This document shows positions 45,636 through 55,596 of a stretch of DNA of 64,000 nt, one piece after another. Under the pieces are notes generated by a model, which made no database searches, had not been told where the DNA came from, and worked only from the letters and a program-made list of their open reading frames with translations. The stretch's first letter is position 1, and every line of letters begins with the position of its first letter. The stretch comes from Bacteroidota bacterium (GTDB lineage: Bacteria > Bacteroidota > Bacteroidia > B-17B0 > Aurantibacillaceae), in assembly GCA_013697245.1 (NCBI GenBank), contig JACCXH010000066.1, positions 1 to 64,000 on the forward strand. The letters are read 5' to 3'. A program made the position numbers and the translations under genes.

Positions 45636-46547
45636 ATGAAAATTTATAAAAAAATGCTAAACCTAAACGTTTTAGCTTTAACAATTGCAGTTGCTCTTCT
45701 TTCCTCATGCAAAGGAGACAAAAAAGATGAAGGTAAGGATGAATTGGTTGAAACAGTTGATACCGTTAAAACATCGGTAGTAAATGTAGGTGGCGAACTT
45801 TTTAGTGTACCCTCGCCTATCCAAACAGCTTTATTGATTCAAAAAAGTGGGATCGTTTACGATAAAGCAATTTTACATGCATCAAATAAAGTAAATACGT
45901 TTTCAACCGATTACGCAAAGTCTATTAATTTAGGTATTTACGGAGCAGATCTTGGTTATGTTTCACTTTATAATCAAACACAGGATGCTTTAGGTTACTT
46001 AGCTTCTGTAAAACAATTAGCCGATAAATTAGGTATTTCTGCTGCTTTTGATGCTTCTACCATGGAGCGTATTAAAAACAATGTTACCAATAAAGATAGT
46101 ATGATGGTTTTAGTAGGTATTGCTTACAGAGGAAGTGATGCTTATTTAAAGAACAATCAAAGAAGCAATGTTAGCAGTCTTATCCTTTGTGGCGGCTGGA
46201 TAGAAAGTATGCATTTTTCTGTTACAGCTTATAAAACAAAACCAACAGAAGGTGTAAGATTTAGAATTGCAGAACAAAAACAAGCTTTAGGAAGTTTAAT
46301 TAAAATTTTAGGTAGCAGTACCGAGCCTGAAGTTGTAGCATTAACTGCTCAATTGAGCGATCTTTCTAAGATTTATGACGGCATACAATTCAAATATAAT
46401 TTTGTTGAACCGGTTACCGATACAGCTAAAAAAATAACTTACATTAATAGCACAACCGAGGTAATTGTAAGTGATGAGCAAATTGCCCTTATTACCGAAA
46501 AAATAAAAGAGATTCGAAATAAAATAATTAATGCCACACAATCATAA
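45636..46547 (+). CDS. Uncharacterised lipoprotein
   Basis: The 303-residue protein has a signal peptide with lipobox LSSC, then a charged linker (KGDKKDEGKDELVETVDTVK). The mature part is mainly helical (VPSPIQTALLIQKSGIVYDK, YAKSINLGIYGADLGYVSLY, AYLKNNQRSNVSSLILCGGW). The pattern occurs in Bacteroidota lipoproteins I cannot name. It starts a run of three exported proteins ahead of the ABC transporter. An ATG at 45654 is an alternative start. Confidence 0.75.
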   Translation: MKIYKKMLNLNVLALTIAVALLSSCKGDKKDEGKDELVETVDTVKTSVVNVGGELFSVPSPIQTALLIQKSGIVYDKAILHASNKVNTFSTDYAKSINLGIYGADLGYVSLYNQTQDALGYLASVKQLADKLGISAAFDASTMERIKNNVTNKDSMMVLVGIAYRGSDAYLKNNQRSNVSSLILCGGWIESMHFSVTAYKTKPTEGVRFRIAEQKQALGSLIKILGSSTEPEVVALTAQLSDLSKIYDGIQFKYNFVEPVTDTAKKITYINSTTEVIVSDEQIALITEKIKEIRNKIINATQS

Positions 46548-46567
46548 TATTAAACGTAAAAACTAAA

Positions 46568-46996
46568 ATGAAGAAATTTATTATAGCCCTATCATTTGTT
46601 TCAATTACAGCTTGTTTTAATAAAGTAAATGCGCAGTGTGACACAATTGCAAATATTTGTGCTAAACACATTATCTCTACTTTTATTTCAGACGGACAAC
46701 AATACCGTGCACTTTTATTGAACTCAGAAGAAACGGCTGAATTTCAAACTACATTTTTTGGTGAGACAACATATAGGATCGCAGCTTGCAGCGGTACTTC
46801 CGATGGAAATTTGATCTTTAATATTTATGATCAGGACCGTCACTTATTATTTACAAACAGGGATAAGAAAAACGCCCCTTATTGGGATTTTAAAGTAAAA
46901 TCTACCCTTGAAACGATTATTGAAGCCCAGTTAGATGCCAACAAAAATCCAGGTTCGGGATGTGCGGTAATGTTAATTGGTTTTAAACAAAAATAA
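46568..46996 (+). CDS. Uncharacterised small exported protein
   Basis: A 142-residue protein with a signal peptide ending near KVNAQ. The mature part contains five cysteines (QCDTIANICAKH, AACSGTSDG, GSGCAVMLIG), so disulfides are likely, and a beta-rich centre (NLIFNIYDQDRHLLFTNRDK) that resembles sandwich folds. It lies 20 bases after the lipoprotein gene and ends before a terminator at 47034. Confidence 0.7.
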   Translation: MKKFIIALSFVSITACFNKVNAQCDTIANICAKHIISTFISDGQQYRALLLNSEETAEFQTTFFGETTYRIAACSGTSDGNLIFNIYDQDRHLLFTNRDKKNAPYWDFKVKSTLETIIEAQLDANKNPGSGCAVMLIGFKQK

Positions 46997-47033
46997 TCCT
47001 TTAAATTATCTGGATATTTTTCAAAAAAAATTT

Positions 47034-47064
47034 AAAGGATAAAGCACAACTTTATCCTTTTTTT
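47034..47064 (+). terminator. Rho-independent terminator after the lipoprotein/small exported pair
   Basis: AAAGGATAAAG (47034-47044) pairs with CTTTATCCTTT (47050-47060), followed by TTTT. Confidence 0.9.
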
Positions 47065-47086
47065 GTATCTTAGAATTCGCTTTAAT

Positions 47087-47575
47087 ATGAGGTATATATT
47101 TTTACTTATCGGCATTTTATTTTTCAGTTCAATTGGGTACTCCCAAAAGTCTGGCGATCTTGCTTTTATTAAAGATACTCTGCGCATTCCAAAAGAGAAT
47201 AAAGTGGTTGACGCCGAATATTTAATTACTGCTTTAAAGAACGGCACAACTTTACAGCTGGCCAAAGCAAACAATGCAAAATTCTATTTAAGGATCTGTA
47301 CTTCTGAGAATCTTTATTTTGGTAAAACAGATATGCTTGAAATTAAATCAGGATCAAAAAGTTTTTTCGCTAAAGAAACCACCAATTATGAATTAGGTAA
47401 GAACAGTGGTTATTATGTGATAGAGATTTACAAAAATTATATTGGCACATTAAAAGAAGATGGCATTACCGGCTTTATGTTTGGTAAGGCCGAAACATCT
47501 TTCTCAAAACAAGATTGTAACCAGATAAAACAAATGGCAAAACATTTTTACGAGAATGTTTGTGCCAAAAAATAA
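47087..47575 (+). CDS. Uncharacterised small exported protein
   Basis: I take the start at ATG 47087 (162 residues), because the signal peptide MRYIFLLIGILFFSSIGYSQ begins there; the TTG eight codons upstream would overlap the terminator and a TATCTTAG promoter-like element. The mature part is mixed alpha/beta (YLITALKNGTTLQLAKANNA, YYVIEIYKNYIGTLKEDG) with two Cys near the end (KQDCNQIK, NVCAKK). Six bases separate it from the ABC transporter gene, so they are likely cotranscribed. Confidence 0.7.
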   Translation: MRYIFLLIGILFFSSIGYSQKSGDLAFIKDTLRIPKENKVVDAEYLITALKNGTTLQLAKANNAKFYLRICTSENLYFGKTDMLEIKSGSKSFFAKETTNYELGKNSGYYVIEIYKNYIGTLKEDGITGFMFGKAETSFSKQDCNQIKQMAKHFYENVCAKK

Positions 47576-47581
47576 TAAAAA

Positions 47582-50500
47582 ATGAGTGAACGAATATTAA
47601 GAGCCCTTATGCAAATGTTTGCCATCATCGCAAAGGTGGATGGCATAAACAATACCGGCCGACAAATTGTACAGTCTTTCTTAAAAGGCCAATTAAACTT
47701 AGAACAAGTTGAAACCTATTTAAAAATATTTGACGAGTATTTAGAGTCGCATCAAAACAGTAGCAAGAAAAAAGAAGGCGCTGCCAAAAGAACATCTCTT
47801 AATTCTGTTAAGATCTTAAAAATCTGTACTCAAATAAACCAAGAACTTGAACAACCTCAAAAAGTGATCGTGTTAATCCGTTTGCTTGAATTTATTCACT
47901 CAAGTAACGAGATCTCTGAGCAGGAAAATGAATTTGTACTTACCGTGGCCGATACATTTAATATCCCAATGGAAGAGTTTAATTTATTAACCTCGTTCAT
48001 TGTTGATGGTTTGGATGTGATCCCAAATAACCCAAACATTTTGGTTATTAATAATAACGAAAATGGTATTCAAAATCAAAGCAAACATATTTATTGCGAA
48101 ACCCTGCCACAAGATGTTAGGGTAATACAGATAGAAAGTGTATCCATGTATGCACTTCGTCTTTATGGTAATTACGAACTTCAATTGAACGGACAAGCTA
48201 TTTCAAAAGAACGTGTGCATATTTTTACACCCGGTTCTTCTATCCGCTCAAGCAAAATAAAACCTATTTATTATAGTGATGTTATTGGACGCTTTTTAAG
48301 TGATGAGTCACAAGCAAGAATAACCTTTGAAGTAAAAAATCTTGAATACAAATTTAAAGGTGGTAAACTTGGTTTACGCGATATTAATATCAACGAAGAG
48401 TCAGGCAAGCTGATCGGTATCATGGGTGGTTCCGGAGCCGGTAAATCTACTTTGTTAAACGTTTTAAATAGCATGGAAACACCAAGTGGTGGTTCTGTAA
48501 AAATAAACGGCAAAAATATTCATACCGAAAGAGATGCCATACAAGGTGTAATTGGCCACGTAAGCCAGGATGACCTTTTAATTGAAGAGTTGACCGTTTA
48601 TGAAAATCTTTTTTACAATGCTAAATTATGTTTTGGAAATTTGGATGATACCGAAATTTCGAGACGTTGTAATAGTCTATTAGCCGACCTGGGCTTAAGT
48701 GAAACAAGACATTTAAAAGTTGGTTCGCCATTAGAAAAAACCATTTCCGGCGGACAACGTAAACGTTTAAATATTTCGTTAGAATTAATTCGTGAACCAA
48801 GTGTGTTATTTGTGGATGAGCCTACATCGGGTCTATCTTCACGTGACTCTGAAAATATTATGGACCTTTTAAAAGAATTAGCTTTAAAAGGAAAATTAAT
48901 TTTTGTGGTAATTCACCAGCCATCATCAGAGATCTACAAAATGTTTGATAACCTGATGATATTAGATGTTGGCGGTTACCCAATTTATTATGGTAACCCG
49001 GTAGATGCTGTAAGTTATTTTAAACGTTTAGTAAATCATGTGAATGCGGAAGAATCTGAATGCTGGAATTGCGGTAACGTAAACCCTGAACAGATCTTTA
49101 ATATTATTGAAAGCAAAGTATTAGATGAATACGGTAACTTAACTTATAATAGAAAAGTTAGTCCGGTTGAATGGAACGTGCAATACCGCGAGCGTATTGA
49201 AAGTAATATTCACTCTGAGAAAAAACATACCGAGATCCCTGAAAGTATCTTTAAGATCCCAAATATCTTTAAGCAATTTAAAGTATTTATGACGCGTGAC
49301 GTTAAAAGTAAATTAACCAATACGCAGTATTTAATGATCAACTTTTTAGAAGCTCCCCTACTCGCTTTTATTTTGGCTTACCTTGTACGTTTCTTTAATA
49401 CAGATGTAGATACAAGTAAAGGTTATGTATTTGGAGAGAACGAGAATATTCCCGCCTACATGTTCATGTCGGTAGTTGTTGCTTTATTTATTGGCTTAAC
49501 AGTAAGTGCCGAAGAAATTATCCGAGACAGGAAGATCCGTAAACGCGAATCTTTTCTGAACTTAAGTAAAGGAAGTTATTTGTGGAGCAAGATCATTATC
49601 ATGTTTGCCTTATCCGCTATACAAACCTTGACATTTGTTTTGGTTGGTAACTCGGTTCTTGGTATACAAGGCATGTTTACTGATTATTGGATGGTATTAT
49701 TTACTTCATCTTGTTTTGCAAATATTTTAGGATTAAATATTTCATCGGCATTTAACAGCGCAGTCACTATTTACATCTTAATTCCGTTTTTAATTATCCC
49801 ACAATTATTATTAGCCGGCGTAGTAGTTAAATTTGATAAATTAAACCCTACCCTTGCCGCGCAAGGCAGTGTGCCAATAAGTGGCGAGGTAATGGCCAGC
49901 CGTTGGGCATTTGAGGCTTTAGCAGTAAACCAGTTTAAAGAAAATAAATACGAGCATAATTTTTACAAATACGATAAGAGTATTAGCGTTGCGCAATACA
50001 AAAAAGATTATTGGATGCCTAAACTGGAAAGTAAATTGGTGAAAATTGAGAACGAATTGAAAGAGGGTAAAAAATTAAATGATGTAAAATCTGATATTGC
50101 TTTATTGTATAACGAGATAGTTAAGGAAAGTAAAATAAATAAAAAAGTTACTTGTGATGTTTTAGGTCAGATAAACGAAAAAAGTTATAACCCTGCTGTA
50201 GCCGCGGCAATTAAAGCGTATTTATCTAACATCAAAAATTATTATATAAACGTTCAAAACACGGCCTATAAAAAACTGGATGAAGTAAAATTATCAATGC
50301 AAAAAAATCCGGCAGAAAAAGAGAAATTTTTAGAACTGGCGGCCAATTACGATAACGAGAATTTAAATAATTTGGTTAAGAATGCAGGCGAGTTAAACCG
50401 TTGTATCGAGAAAGATGGAAAATTGATCCAGCAGATAGATCCTGTTTATCAGGATCCGGTTGATTCTAAATTTGGAAGGGCGCACTTTTTTGCACCAAGA

Positions 50501-50659
50501 AAGAATTTTATGGGAACCTATTTTTCTACCTATTGGTTTAACATCTGTGTTATCTGGATGATGAGTTTTGTATTGATTGTTACTTTATACTTTGAAGTGT
50601 TTAAGAAAATACTGGATGCATTAGGCAATATTAAATTCGGTAAGAAAAAAGCCTTTTAA
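47582..50659 (+). CDS. Large ABC transporter: TerB-like N-terminus, ABCG-type ATPase and membrane domain in one chain
   Basis: 1025 residues. Residues 1-140 are helical, resembling a TerB/DjlA fold (MFAIIAKVDGINNTGRQIVQ, FIHSSNEISEQENEFVLTVA). About 165-250 is a beta-rich FHA-like or accessory domain. The ATPase follows: Walker A GIMGGSGAGKST near 283, signature ISGGQRKRLN, Walker B VLFVDEPTSGLS, and switch VIHQPSS, as in ABCG half-transporters. Membrane helices begin near 585 and continue to about 760. A roughly 230-residue soluble helical segment then precedes the last helix near 1000. Substrate unknown. This fusion is longer than usual half-transporters. Confidence 0.85.
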   Translation: MSERILRALMQMFAIIAKVDGINNTGRQIVQSFLKGQLNLEQVETYLKIFDEYLESHQNSSKKKEGAAKRTSLNSVKILKICTQINQELEQPQKVIVLIRLLEFIHSSNEISEQENEFVLTVADTFNIPMEEFNLLTSFIVDGLDVIPNNPNILVINNNENGIQNQSKHIYCETLPQDVRVIQIESVSMYALRLYGNYELQLNGQAISKERVHIFTPGSSIRSSKIKPIYYSDVIGRFLSDESQARITFEVKNLEYKFKGGKLGLRDININEESGKLIGIMGGSGAGKSTLLNVLNSMETPSGGSVKINGKNIHTERDAIQGVIGHVSQDDLLIEELTVYENLFYNAKLCFGNLDDTEISRRCNSLLADLGLSETRHLKVGSPLEKTISGGQRKRLNISLELIREPSVLFVDEPTSGLSSRDSENIMDLLKELALKGKLIFVVIHQPSSEIYKMFDNLMILDVGGYPIYYGNPVDAVSYFKRLVNHVNAEESECWNCGNVNPEQIFNIIESKVLDEYGNLTYNRKVSPVEWNVQYRERIESNIHSEKKHTEIPESIFKIPNIFKQFKVFMTRDVKSKLTNTQYLMINFLEAPLLAFILAYLVRFFNTDVDTSKGYVFGENENIPAYMFMSVVVALFIGLTVSAEEIIRDRKIRKRESFLNLSKGSYLWSKIIIMFALSAIQTLTFVLVGNSVLGIQGMFTDYWMVLFTSSCFANILGLNISSAFNSAVTIYILIPFLIIPQLLLAGVVVKFDKLNPTLAAQGSVPISGEVMASRWAFEALAVNQFKENKYEHNFYKYDKSISVAQYKKDYWMPKLESKLVKIENELKEGKKLNDVKSDIALLYNEIVKESKINKKVTCDVLGQINEKSYNPAVAAAIKAYLSNIKNYYINVQNTAYKKLDEVKLSMQKNPAEKEKFLELAANYDNENLNNLVKNAGELNRCIEKDGKLIQQIDPVYQDPVDSKFGRAHFFAPRKNFMGTYFSTYWFNICVIWMMSFVLIVTLYFEVFKKILDALGNIKFGKKKAF

Positions 50660-50664
50660 AACTG

Positions 50665-50697
50665 AAAAGGGAAACACAAAATGTTTCCCTTTTTTAT
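50665..50697. terminator. Bidirectional terminator between the ABC transporter and PP-loop genes
   Basis: AAAAGGGAAACA (50665-50676) pairs with TGTTTCCCTTTT (50682-50693), with A and T tails on either side, serving both convergent genes. Confidence 0.9.
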
Positions 50698-50731
50698 TTC
50701 CGTTCTCCAAAAAATTTAAACACATAAAAAT

Positions 50732-51460
50732 CTATGTGGTTAAAAAAGGTAACAGATCACAAAACCAAAAACCCTTGGTAATAACCATCTGCTCGGTCTT
50801 ACAAGTATCATCAGTTCTTATATCCAAGGCCTTGTATATATTTTCGCCCATCGTAAACCTGACCTCTTTTTTAAACACCGGCCCTGCAAAACAAAATGTG
50901 TGGTATTCGCCATTTTCACCACAGGGATCAACATTAGCAGGTAGTTCTTTTATAAATTGTTCGTTTATCGCTCTACCCAACCACTCTTCTCCAAAGTAAC
51001 CATCATTCACACAACAAATAACAGTTTTGAATTCCAGATCAATAAATTCTTTAATGAGTACCCTTGTATCTTTTTTCCATAAAGGAAAAACAGCTTTCAT
51101 ATTTACTTTTGCCAAATTGTTTTCGCGATAAACCCTAAGGTCTTCTAAAAAAATATCTCCAAATATTACCTGTTCAATTCCCTCCGCTTTTGCTTTTAAA
51201 AGAGCCGCCTCCATTTGCTTTTCATATTCGCTATTAGTGCCTTCTTTTACCCTTACTTTTAAAAGTGGAAGGCCAATTGCAGAAGCTTGAAGATCCAGAA
51301 GGTCTTCGCGGGTACCATGCATGGATACGCGTTTAAACTCATCGTTAACGGTGGTCAATAAATATTTTACATCAAACAAATTTTGGGATAATACTTTGTG
51401 TAAACACAAGGCAGAGTCTTTTCCGCCACTCCAACAAAATATAGCTTTGGGAAGATCCAT
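50732..51460 (-). CDS. PP-loop ATPase of the Dph6/diphthine-ammonia-ligase-like family
   Basis: The 242-residue protein has the N-terminal PP-loop FCWSGGKDSALCLHKVL and the family pieces YLLTTVNDEFKRVSMHG, RVKEGTNSEYEKQM and GDIFLEDLRVYRENNL. Eukaryotic and archaeal members amidate diphthine on EF2; bacteria lack diphthamide, so the bacterial substrate is not known. It starts 1 base after the stop of the lipoprotein gene at 51462. Confidence 0.85.
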   Translation of the reverse strand: MDLPKAIFCWSGGKDSALCLHKVLSQNLFDVKYLLTTVNDEFKRVSMHGTREDLLDLQASAIGLPLLKVRVKEGTNSEYEKQMEAALLKAKAEGIEQVIFGDIFLEDLRVYRENNLAKVNMKAVFPLWKKDTRVLIKEFIDLEFKTVICCVNDGYFGEEWLGRAINEQFIKELPANVDPCGENGEYHTFCFAGPVFKKEVRFTMGENIYKALDIRTDDTCKTEQMVITKGFWFCDLLPFLTT

Positions 51461-51461
51461 T

Positions 51462-52175
51462 TTAATTAAGATTTAGTCCAAATGCCAAACCTAACCATGG
51501 TTTTTGTTGGTAGATCCAAAAATCTTTGTTCTCATCCAACAGGTTATCAAAACCCAACGCTAAACCAAGCGTAAAATTATTAATGCCAATAATAGCGCTA
51601 ATGCCTTTTGACCAAGCCACGCCGTCGTAGTCATAACCAACCACACCATTTGTAACCCATGGGTTTATTACCGCGCCGCCAATACCGGTAAATAAACCGA
51701 AAGAGAAACCGTAATGCGTGGTTTGCCTCAAATATTTTTTTAATGGTGTTTCTCTATATTTTAACTGGTAAACATCGTTACGGAAACCAAAATAAACAGC
51801 ACCGTTTAAACTGGTATTAAACTGTTGCGGAAATCCTCTTTGGGTTGGCCTGTATTTAAATGGCATGGTTACAAAGTCCACATCAAAACTTGGCTGACGG
51901 AAGTATTTTGAATTTTTATTGATACGTGATATTTTATCTGCAAAAGCTAAGCGTGAAGAGGCAGATGTATCCACTTTTTTTAATTGTTTATCATATTTAT
52001 AAACGTAAACAGTATCAACTTCATTATCAATATAAACTTTTTCTGTTTTTGCAGAGAATGATTTACTTTTATAATAACCATTTGCTAATTGATATTTAGG
52101 CGAATTTTTTATAACGCCACAGTTGCTAAAAAAAATAACCATAACACTTAAAAATAAAATTATCCTTATGATCAT
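51462..52175 (-). CDS. Uncharacterised outer-membrane-type lipoprotein
   Basis: A 237-residue protein with a signal peptide and lipobox FSNC (Cys19). After a charged segment (SAKTEKVYIDNEVDTVYVYK) the C-terminal half has glycine-rich alternating strands (HYGFSFGLFTGIGGAVINPW, INNFTLGLALGFDN, WLGLAFGLNLN), suggesting a small barrel. No family is recognised. Lies 18 bases after uvrA. Confidence 0.65.
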   Translation of the reverse strand: MIIRIILFLSVMVIFFSNCGVIKNSPKYQLANGYYKSKSFSAKTEKVYIDNEVDTVYVYKYDKQLKKVDTSASSRLAFADKISRINKNSKYFRQPSFDVDFVTMPFKYRPTQRGFPQQFNTSLNGAVYFGFRNDVYQLKYRETPLKKYLRQTTHYGFSFGLFTGIGGAVINPWVTNGVVGYDYDGVAWSKGISAIIGINNFTLGLALGFDNLLDENKDFWIYQQKPWLGLAFGLNLN

Positions 52176-52193
52176 ACTTTATAGCCGTTAAAT

Positions 52194-55016
52194 TTATTTC
52201 AATTTCTCCAATAAATATTTTCCGGTGTAGCCTTTTTTATTTTTTGCAAGTTCATCCGGCGTGCCTTCAAATACAATCATTCCGCCATTCTCTCCTCCTT
52301 CGGGGCCAACATCAATTATCCAGTCGGCACATTTAATTACATCTAAATTATGTTCAATTACAACTATAGAATGTCCTTTTGCTAATAAGGCATCAAACGA
52401 TTTTAAAAGTTTTGCCACGTCATGAAAATGTAAACCCGTTGTTGGTTCGTCAAACACAAATAATGTTGGCGAAGTATTATTTATAGCAATTAAAAAACTG
52501 GCTAACTTAATACGTTGTGCTTCTCCACCACTTAAGGTGCTGCTGCTTTGTCCCAATGCCACATAACCCAAACCAACCGCTTGTAATGCCTGCAATTTTT
52601 CTAATATTCTTTTACAAGTTTTATTTTCGGTATCGCCTTCAAAAAATTCAACTGCATCATCCACTGTTAGATCTAAAATATCAGAAATTGATTTACCACG
52701 ATACAAAACTTCCAGTGTTTCGGCTTTATAGCGTTTGCCTTTGCAATTCTCGCATGGCAATTGTATATCGGCCATAAACTGCATCTCAACAGTAATTTGT
52801 CCTTCGCCCTGGCATACTTCGCAGCGACCACCTTCTACATTAAAACTAAAAAAGCCCGGTTTGTAACCGCGTGTTTTTGCAAGGCCTTGGTCGGCATACA
52901 AATTCCTAACCTCATCAAATGCTTTTACATACGTTACAGGATTAGAGCGCGAAGATTTACCAATTGGGTTCTGGTCAACAAACTCTAATTGTTTTATTTG
53001 CTTTAAACTGCCACCTATCATGTGGTCGGCATTCACACTTTCAAAATAACCATCCAAGTAACGTTGTAAATTCGGGATCAAGCCTCTTCTAACCAATGTT
53101 GATTTGCCTGAACCGCTTACACCTGTTACGCAAGTTAAAACACCTAACGGAAATTTTACAGAAACGTTCTTTAAATTGTTCTCATTTAAATTCCTGATCT
53201 CAATAAATTCTTTCCATTTACGCCGCGCTTTCGGAATTTCAATTCGTAAAATATTGTTTAAGTATTTTGAAGTATAGCCCGCTTTGTTCTTTAATAACTC
53301 TTTATGCGTGCCCTGGAACACCAAATGGCCACCATGCGTACCTGCCTCCGGACCAATATCTATCAACTCATCTGCCTGGCGCATAATTTCTTCATCGTGC
53401 TCAACAATAATTACCGTATTACCTTGTTGCTGTAACGAACGCAATACTTTTATCAAGCGCTCGGTATCCCTTGGATGTAAACCAATACTTGGCTCATCTA
53501 AAATATATAAACTGCCAACTAATGTACTTCCTAATTGTGTAGCCAAATTAATACGCTGGCTCTCGCCGCCACTTAAAGTATTGGCAACACGGTTAAGGGT
53601 TAAATAACCAAGACCTACATCCAGCAAATATTGCAAACGGTTAGTAATCTCAATTAACAAGCGCTTGGCAACTATGGTATCATGCTCATCCAACTTTAAA
53701 TTTTTAAAGAAAGGATAAAGATCTTCTACCGGCGTTAAAACTAATTCTGTAATATTTTTTCCGGCAATTAAAACATAGTTGGCATCTTTACGTAGGCGCG
53801 TTCCCAAACAATCGGGGCAAACTGTTTTACCACGGTAACGGGCCAGCATTACACGGTATTGAATTTTGTAGGTTTCTTTTTCAAGCATTTTAAAGAAAGC
53901 ATTTAAGCCATCAAAATACTGGTTGCCCTCCCATAATAACTGGTAATCTTTTTTAGACAACTCTACAATTGGCTTATGTACCGGGAAATTAAATTTATGT
54001 GCATTCTTTAAAAGCTCTTTTTTGTAGGCGCTCATTACTTCACCATTCCAACAAACAATTGCGTTTTGAAATACCGAAAGACTTTTGTTTGGAATTACAA
54101 GATCAGGATCTATTCCAATAATACTTCCAAAACCTTCGCAGGTCTTACAGGCGCCAATTGGATTATTGAACGTGAAAAAGTTAACATTAGGTTCTTCAAA
54201 AGAGATACCATCCAATTCGAATAAATTACTAAAAGTATTTTTATCAAATTTATTCTCGCCTTTTTCTACCCAAACCAAACACTCGCCATTGCCTTCAAAA
54301 AAAGCAGTTTGTACGCTATCTGCAACACGGTTTAAAAAATCTTCATCGCTTGGATTTGAAACTAACCTATCAATCAATAAAAACACTTCGGATGTTTTTT
54401 TTACCGTTTTAAAATCTATTTCATTTATTTTTTTGATCTCACCATTGATGACTGCCCTTGAAAAGCCTTGTTGTGAAAGCAGGTCGAGTTGTTTTTGGAA
54501 AGGTCTGTCCTTTGCTTCTAAAACTTTTGAAAGGATTAAAACCTTGGCGCCTTCTTTTAATTCGGCTACAAAATTTACAACATCGGTAACCGTTTGGCGT
54601 TTTACCTGTTTGCCACTAACGGGGCTAAAAGTTTTACCAACACGCGAAAATAATAATTTAAAATAATCGTAGATCTCCGTAATTGTACCAACGGTACTTC
54701 TTGGATTTCTTGAAATAACTTTTTGCTCGATGGCAATTGCCGGCGAAATACCTTTTATATAATCTACCTGTGGTTTTTCTAATCTTCCCAAAAACTGACG
54801 CGCGTAAGCCGAAAGACTTTCTACATAACGTCTTTGGCCTTCTGCATATAACGTATCAAAAGCAAGTGATGATTTCCCCGAACCCGAAAGGCCGGTAATA
54901 ACGATCATTTTATTGCGTGGCAAAGCAACATCCACATTTTTTAAATTGTGTTGTCGCGCACCCTTAATGATAATAAACTCTTTTGAACTTAATTTTGTAA
55001 TATCCCTGGTACTCAT
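52194..55016 (-). CDS. uvrA: Excinuclease ABC subunit A
   Basis: A 940-residue DNA damage recognition ATPase of nucleotide excision repair. Two ABC modules are visible: Walker [10 protein letters not shown] (residues 43-51) with signature [15 protein letters not shown], and GVSGSGKST with [32 protein letters not shown] follows the first. The second zinc module is complete ([10 protein letters not shown] ... [11 protein letters not shown]). The first is not: the CxxC usually seen before [17 protein letters not shown] is replaced (ECLVWVEKG). Full length; it follows the thioredoxin gene by 8 bases. Confidence 0.96.
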   Translation of the reverse strand: MSTRDITKLSSKEFIIIKGARQHNLKNVDVALPRNKMIVITGLSGSGKSSLAFDTLYAEGQRRYVESLSAYARQFLGRLEKPQVDYIKGISPAIAIEQKVISRNPRSTVGTITEIYDYFKLLFSRVGKTFSPVSGKQVKRQTVTDVVNFVAELKEGAKVLILSKVLEAKDRPFQKQLDLLSQQGFSRAVINGEIKKINEIDFKTVKKTSEVFLLIDRLVSNPSDEDFLNRVADSVQTAFFEGNGECLVWVEKGENKFDKNTFSNLFELDGISFEEPNVNFFTFNNPIGACKTCEGFGSIIGIDPDLVIPNKSLSVFQNAIVCWNGEVMSAYKKELLKNAHKFNFPVHKPIVELSKKDYQLLWEGNQYFDGLNAFFKMLEKETYKIQYRVMLARYRGKTVCPDCLGTRLRKDANYVLIAGKNITELVLTPVEDLYPFFKNLKLDEHDTIVAKRLLIEITNRLQYLLDVGLGYLTLNRVANTLSGGESQRINLATQLGSTLVGSLYILDEPSIGLHPRDTERLIKVLRSLQQQGNTVIIVEHDEEIMRQADELIDIGPEAGTHGGHLVFQGTHKELLKNKAGYTSKYLNNILRIEIPKARRKWKEFIEIRNLNENNLKNVSVKFPLGVLTCVTGVSGSGKSTLVRRGLIPNLQRYLDGYFESVNADHMIGGSLKQIKQLEFVDQNPIGKSSRSNPVTYVKAFDEVRNLYADQGLAKTRGYKPGFFSFNVEGGRCEVCQGEGQITVEMQFMADIQLPCENCKGKRYKAETLEVLYRGKSISDILDLTVDDAVEFFEGDTENKTCKRILEKLQALQAVGLGYVALGQSSSTLSGGEAQRIKLASFLIAINNTSPTLFVFDEPTTGLHFHDVAKLLKSFDALLAKGHSIVVIEHNLDVIKCADWIIDVGPEGGENGGMIVFEGTPDELAKNKKGYTGKYLLEKLK

Positions 55017-55024
55017 TCTATCTC

Positions 55025-55516
55025 CTACTCCATTAATTTTTTTAAATGTTCAACAGTTGAAGCGTCGGTCCAATCCACATAGCCAACTGTTTCTTTTTTT
55101 ACTTCTAAATTTGTATTTACAATATAAGATGTTGGAATAGAAAAAATGCCAATATCATTAAACTGTTGGTTCATTTTTAAAAAGGTAAAAGGGTAATCTG
55201 TTCTTTCTTTTAACGACATTATTTTTTCTAAAGGTTCATCGCTGATAATTACAATTTCAACATCACTTAATTGAACGTCTTTTATTGCATTCATTTCTTT
55301 CATTTCATCTAAACAATTACCACACCAGGAAGCGCTGAAACAAACAACCATTTTTTTTCCTTTAAAAGAGGAAAATTTAACGGGTTTTTCGTTCAGATCA
55401 CTTAATGTCAGTTTATTAAAGTCGATACTGGGCGCCATATTGTATTTATTATAGAAATAAAAGCCAATAAGCGCAGCAATTACAAGAATGATAAGGGTAA
55501 TTCGTTTTTTGTTCAT
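55025..55516 (-). CDS. Membrane-anchored thioredoxin-like protein (TlpA/ResA type)
   Basis: A 163-residue protein with an N-terminal membrane anchor ([17 protein letters not shown]) and a periplasmic thioredoxin fold: [20 protein letters not shown] with the redox pair WCGNC, cis-Pro in [10 protein letters not shown]. It probably reduces or forms disulfides in exported proteins. Transcribed with uvrA, 8 bases upstream of it. Confidence 0.88.
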   Translation of the reverse strand: MNKKRITLIILVIAALIGFYFYNKYNMAPSIDFNKLTLSDLNEKPVKFSSFKGKKMVVCFSASWCGNCLDEMKEMNAIKDVQLSDVEIVIISDEPLEKIMSLKERTDYPFTFLKMNQQFNDIGIFSIPTSYIVNTNLEVKKETVGYVDWTDASTVEHLKKLME

Positions 55517-55580
55517 AGTAATTAAGAACCGATAGTTAATTGATTTACAAACTAAGAGGTTTAAAGTTTAAAAATACGAA

Positions 55581-55588
55581 TAGATTTG
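55581..55588 (+). promoter_or_regulatory. Candidate -7 element of mtgA, 8 bases from the ATG
   Basis: TAGATTTG, an exact TAnnTTTG match, ends 8 bases before ATG 55597, which decides this start over the TTG at 55540. Confidence 0.55.
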
Positions 55589-55596
55589 CATTTAGG

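Noticed and set aside
47063-47086. TTG start extending the small exported protein by eight codons
   Set aside because: It overlaps the preceding terminator and places charged residues ahead of the signal peptide.
55540-55596. TTG start extending mtgA by 19 codons
   Set aside because: A TAnnTTTG promoter element lies inside this stretch, and the family does not need the extra residues.
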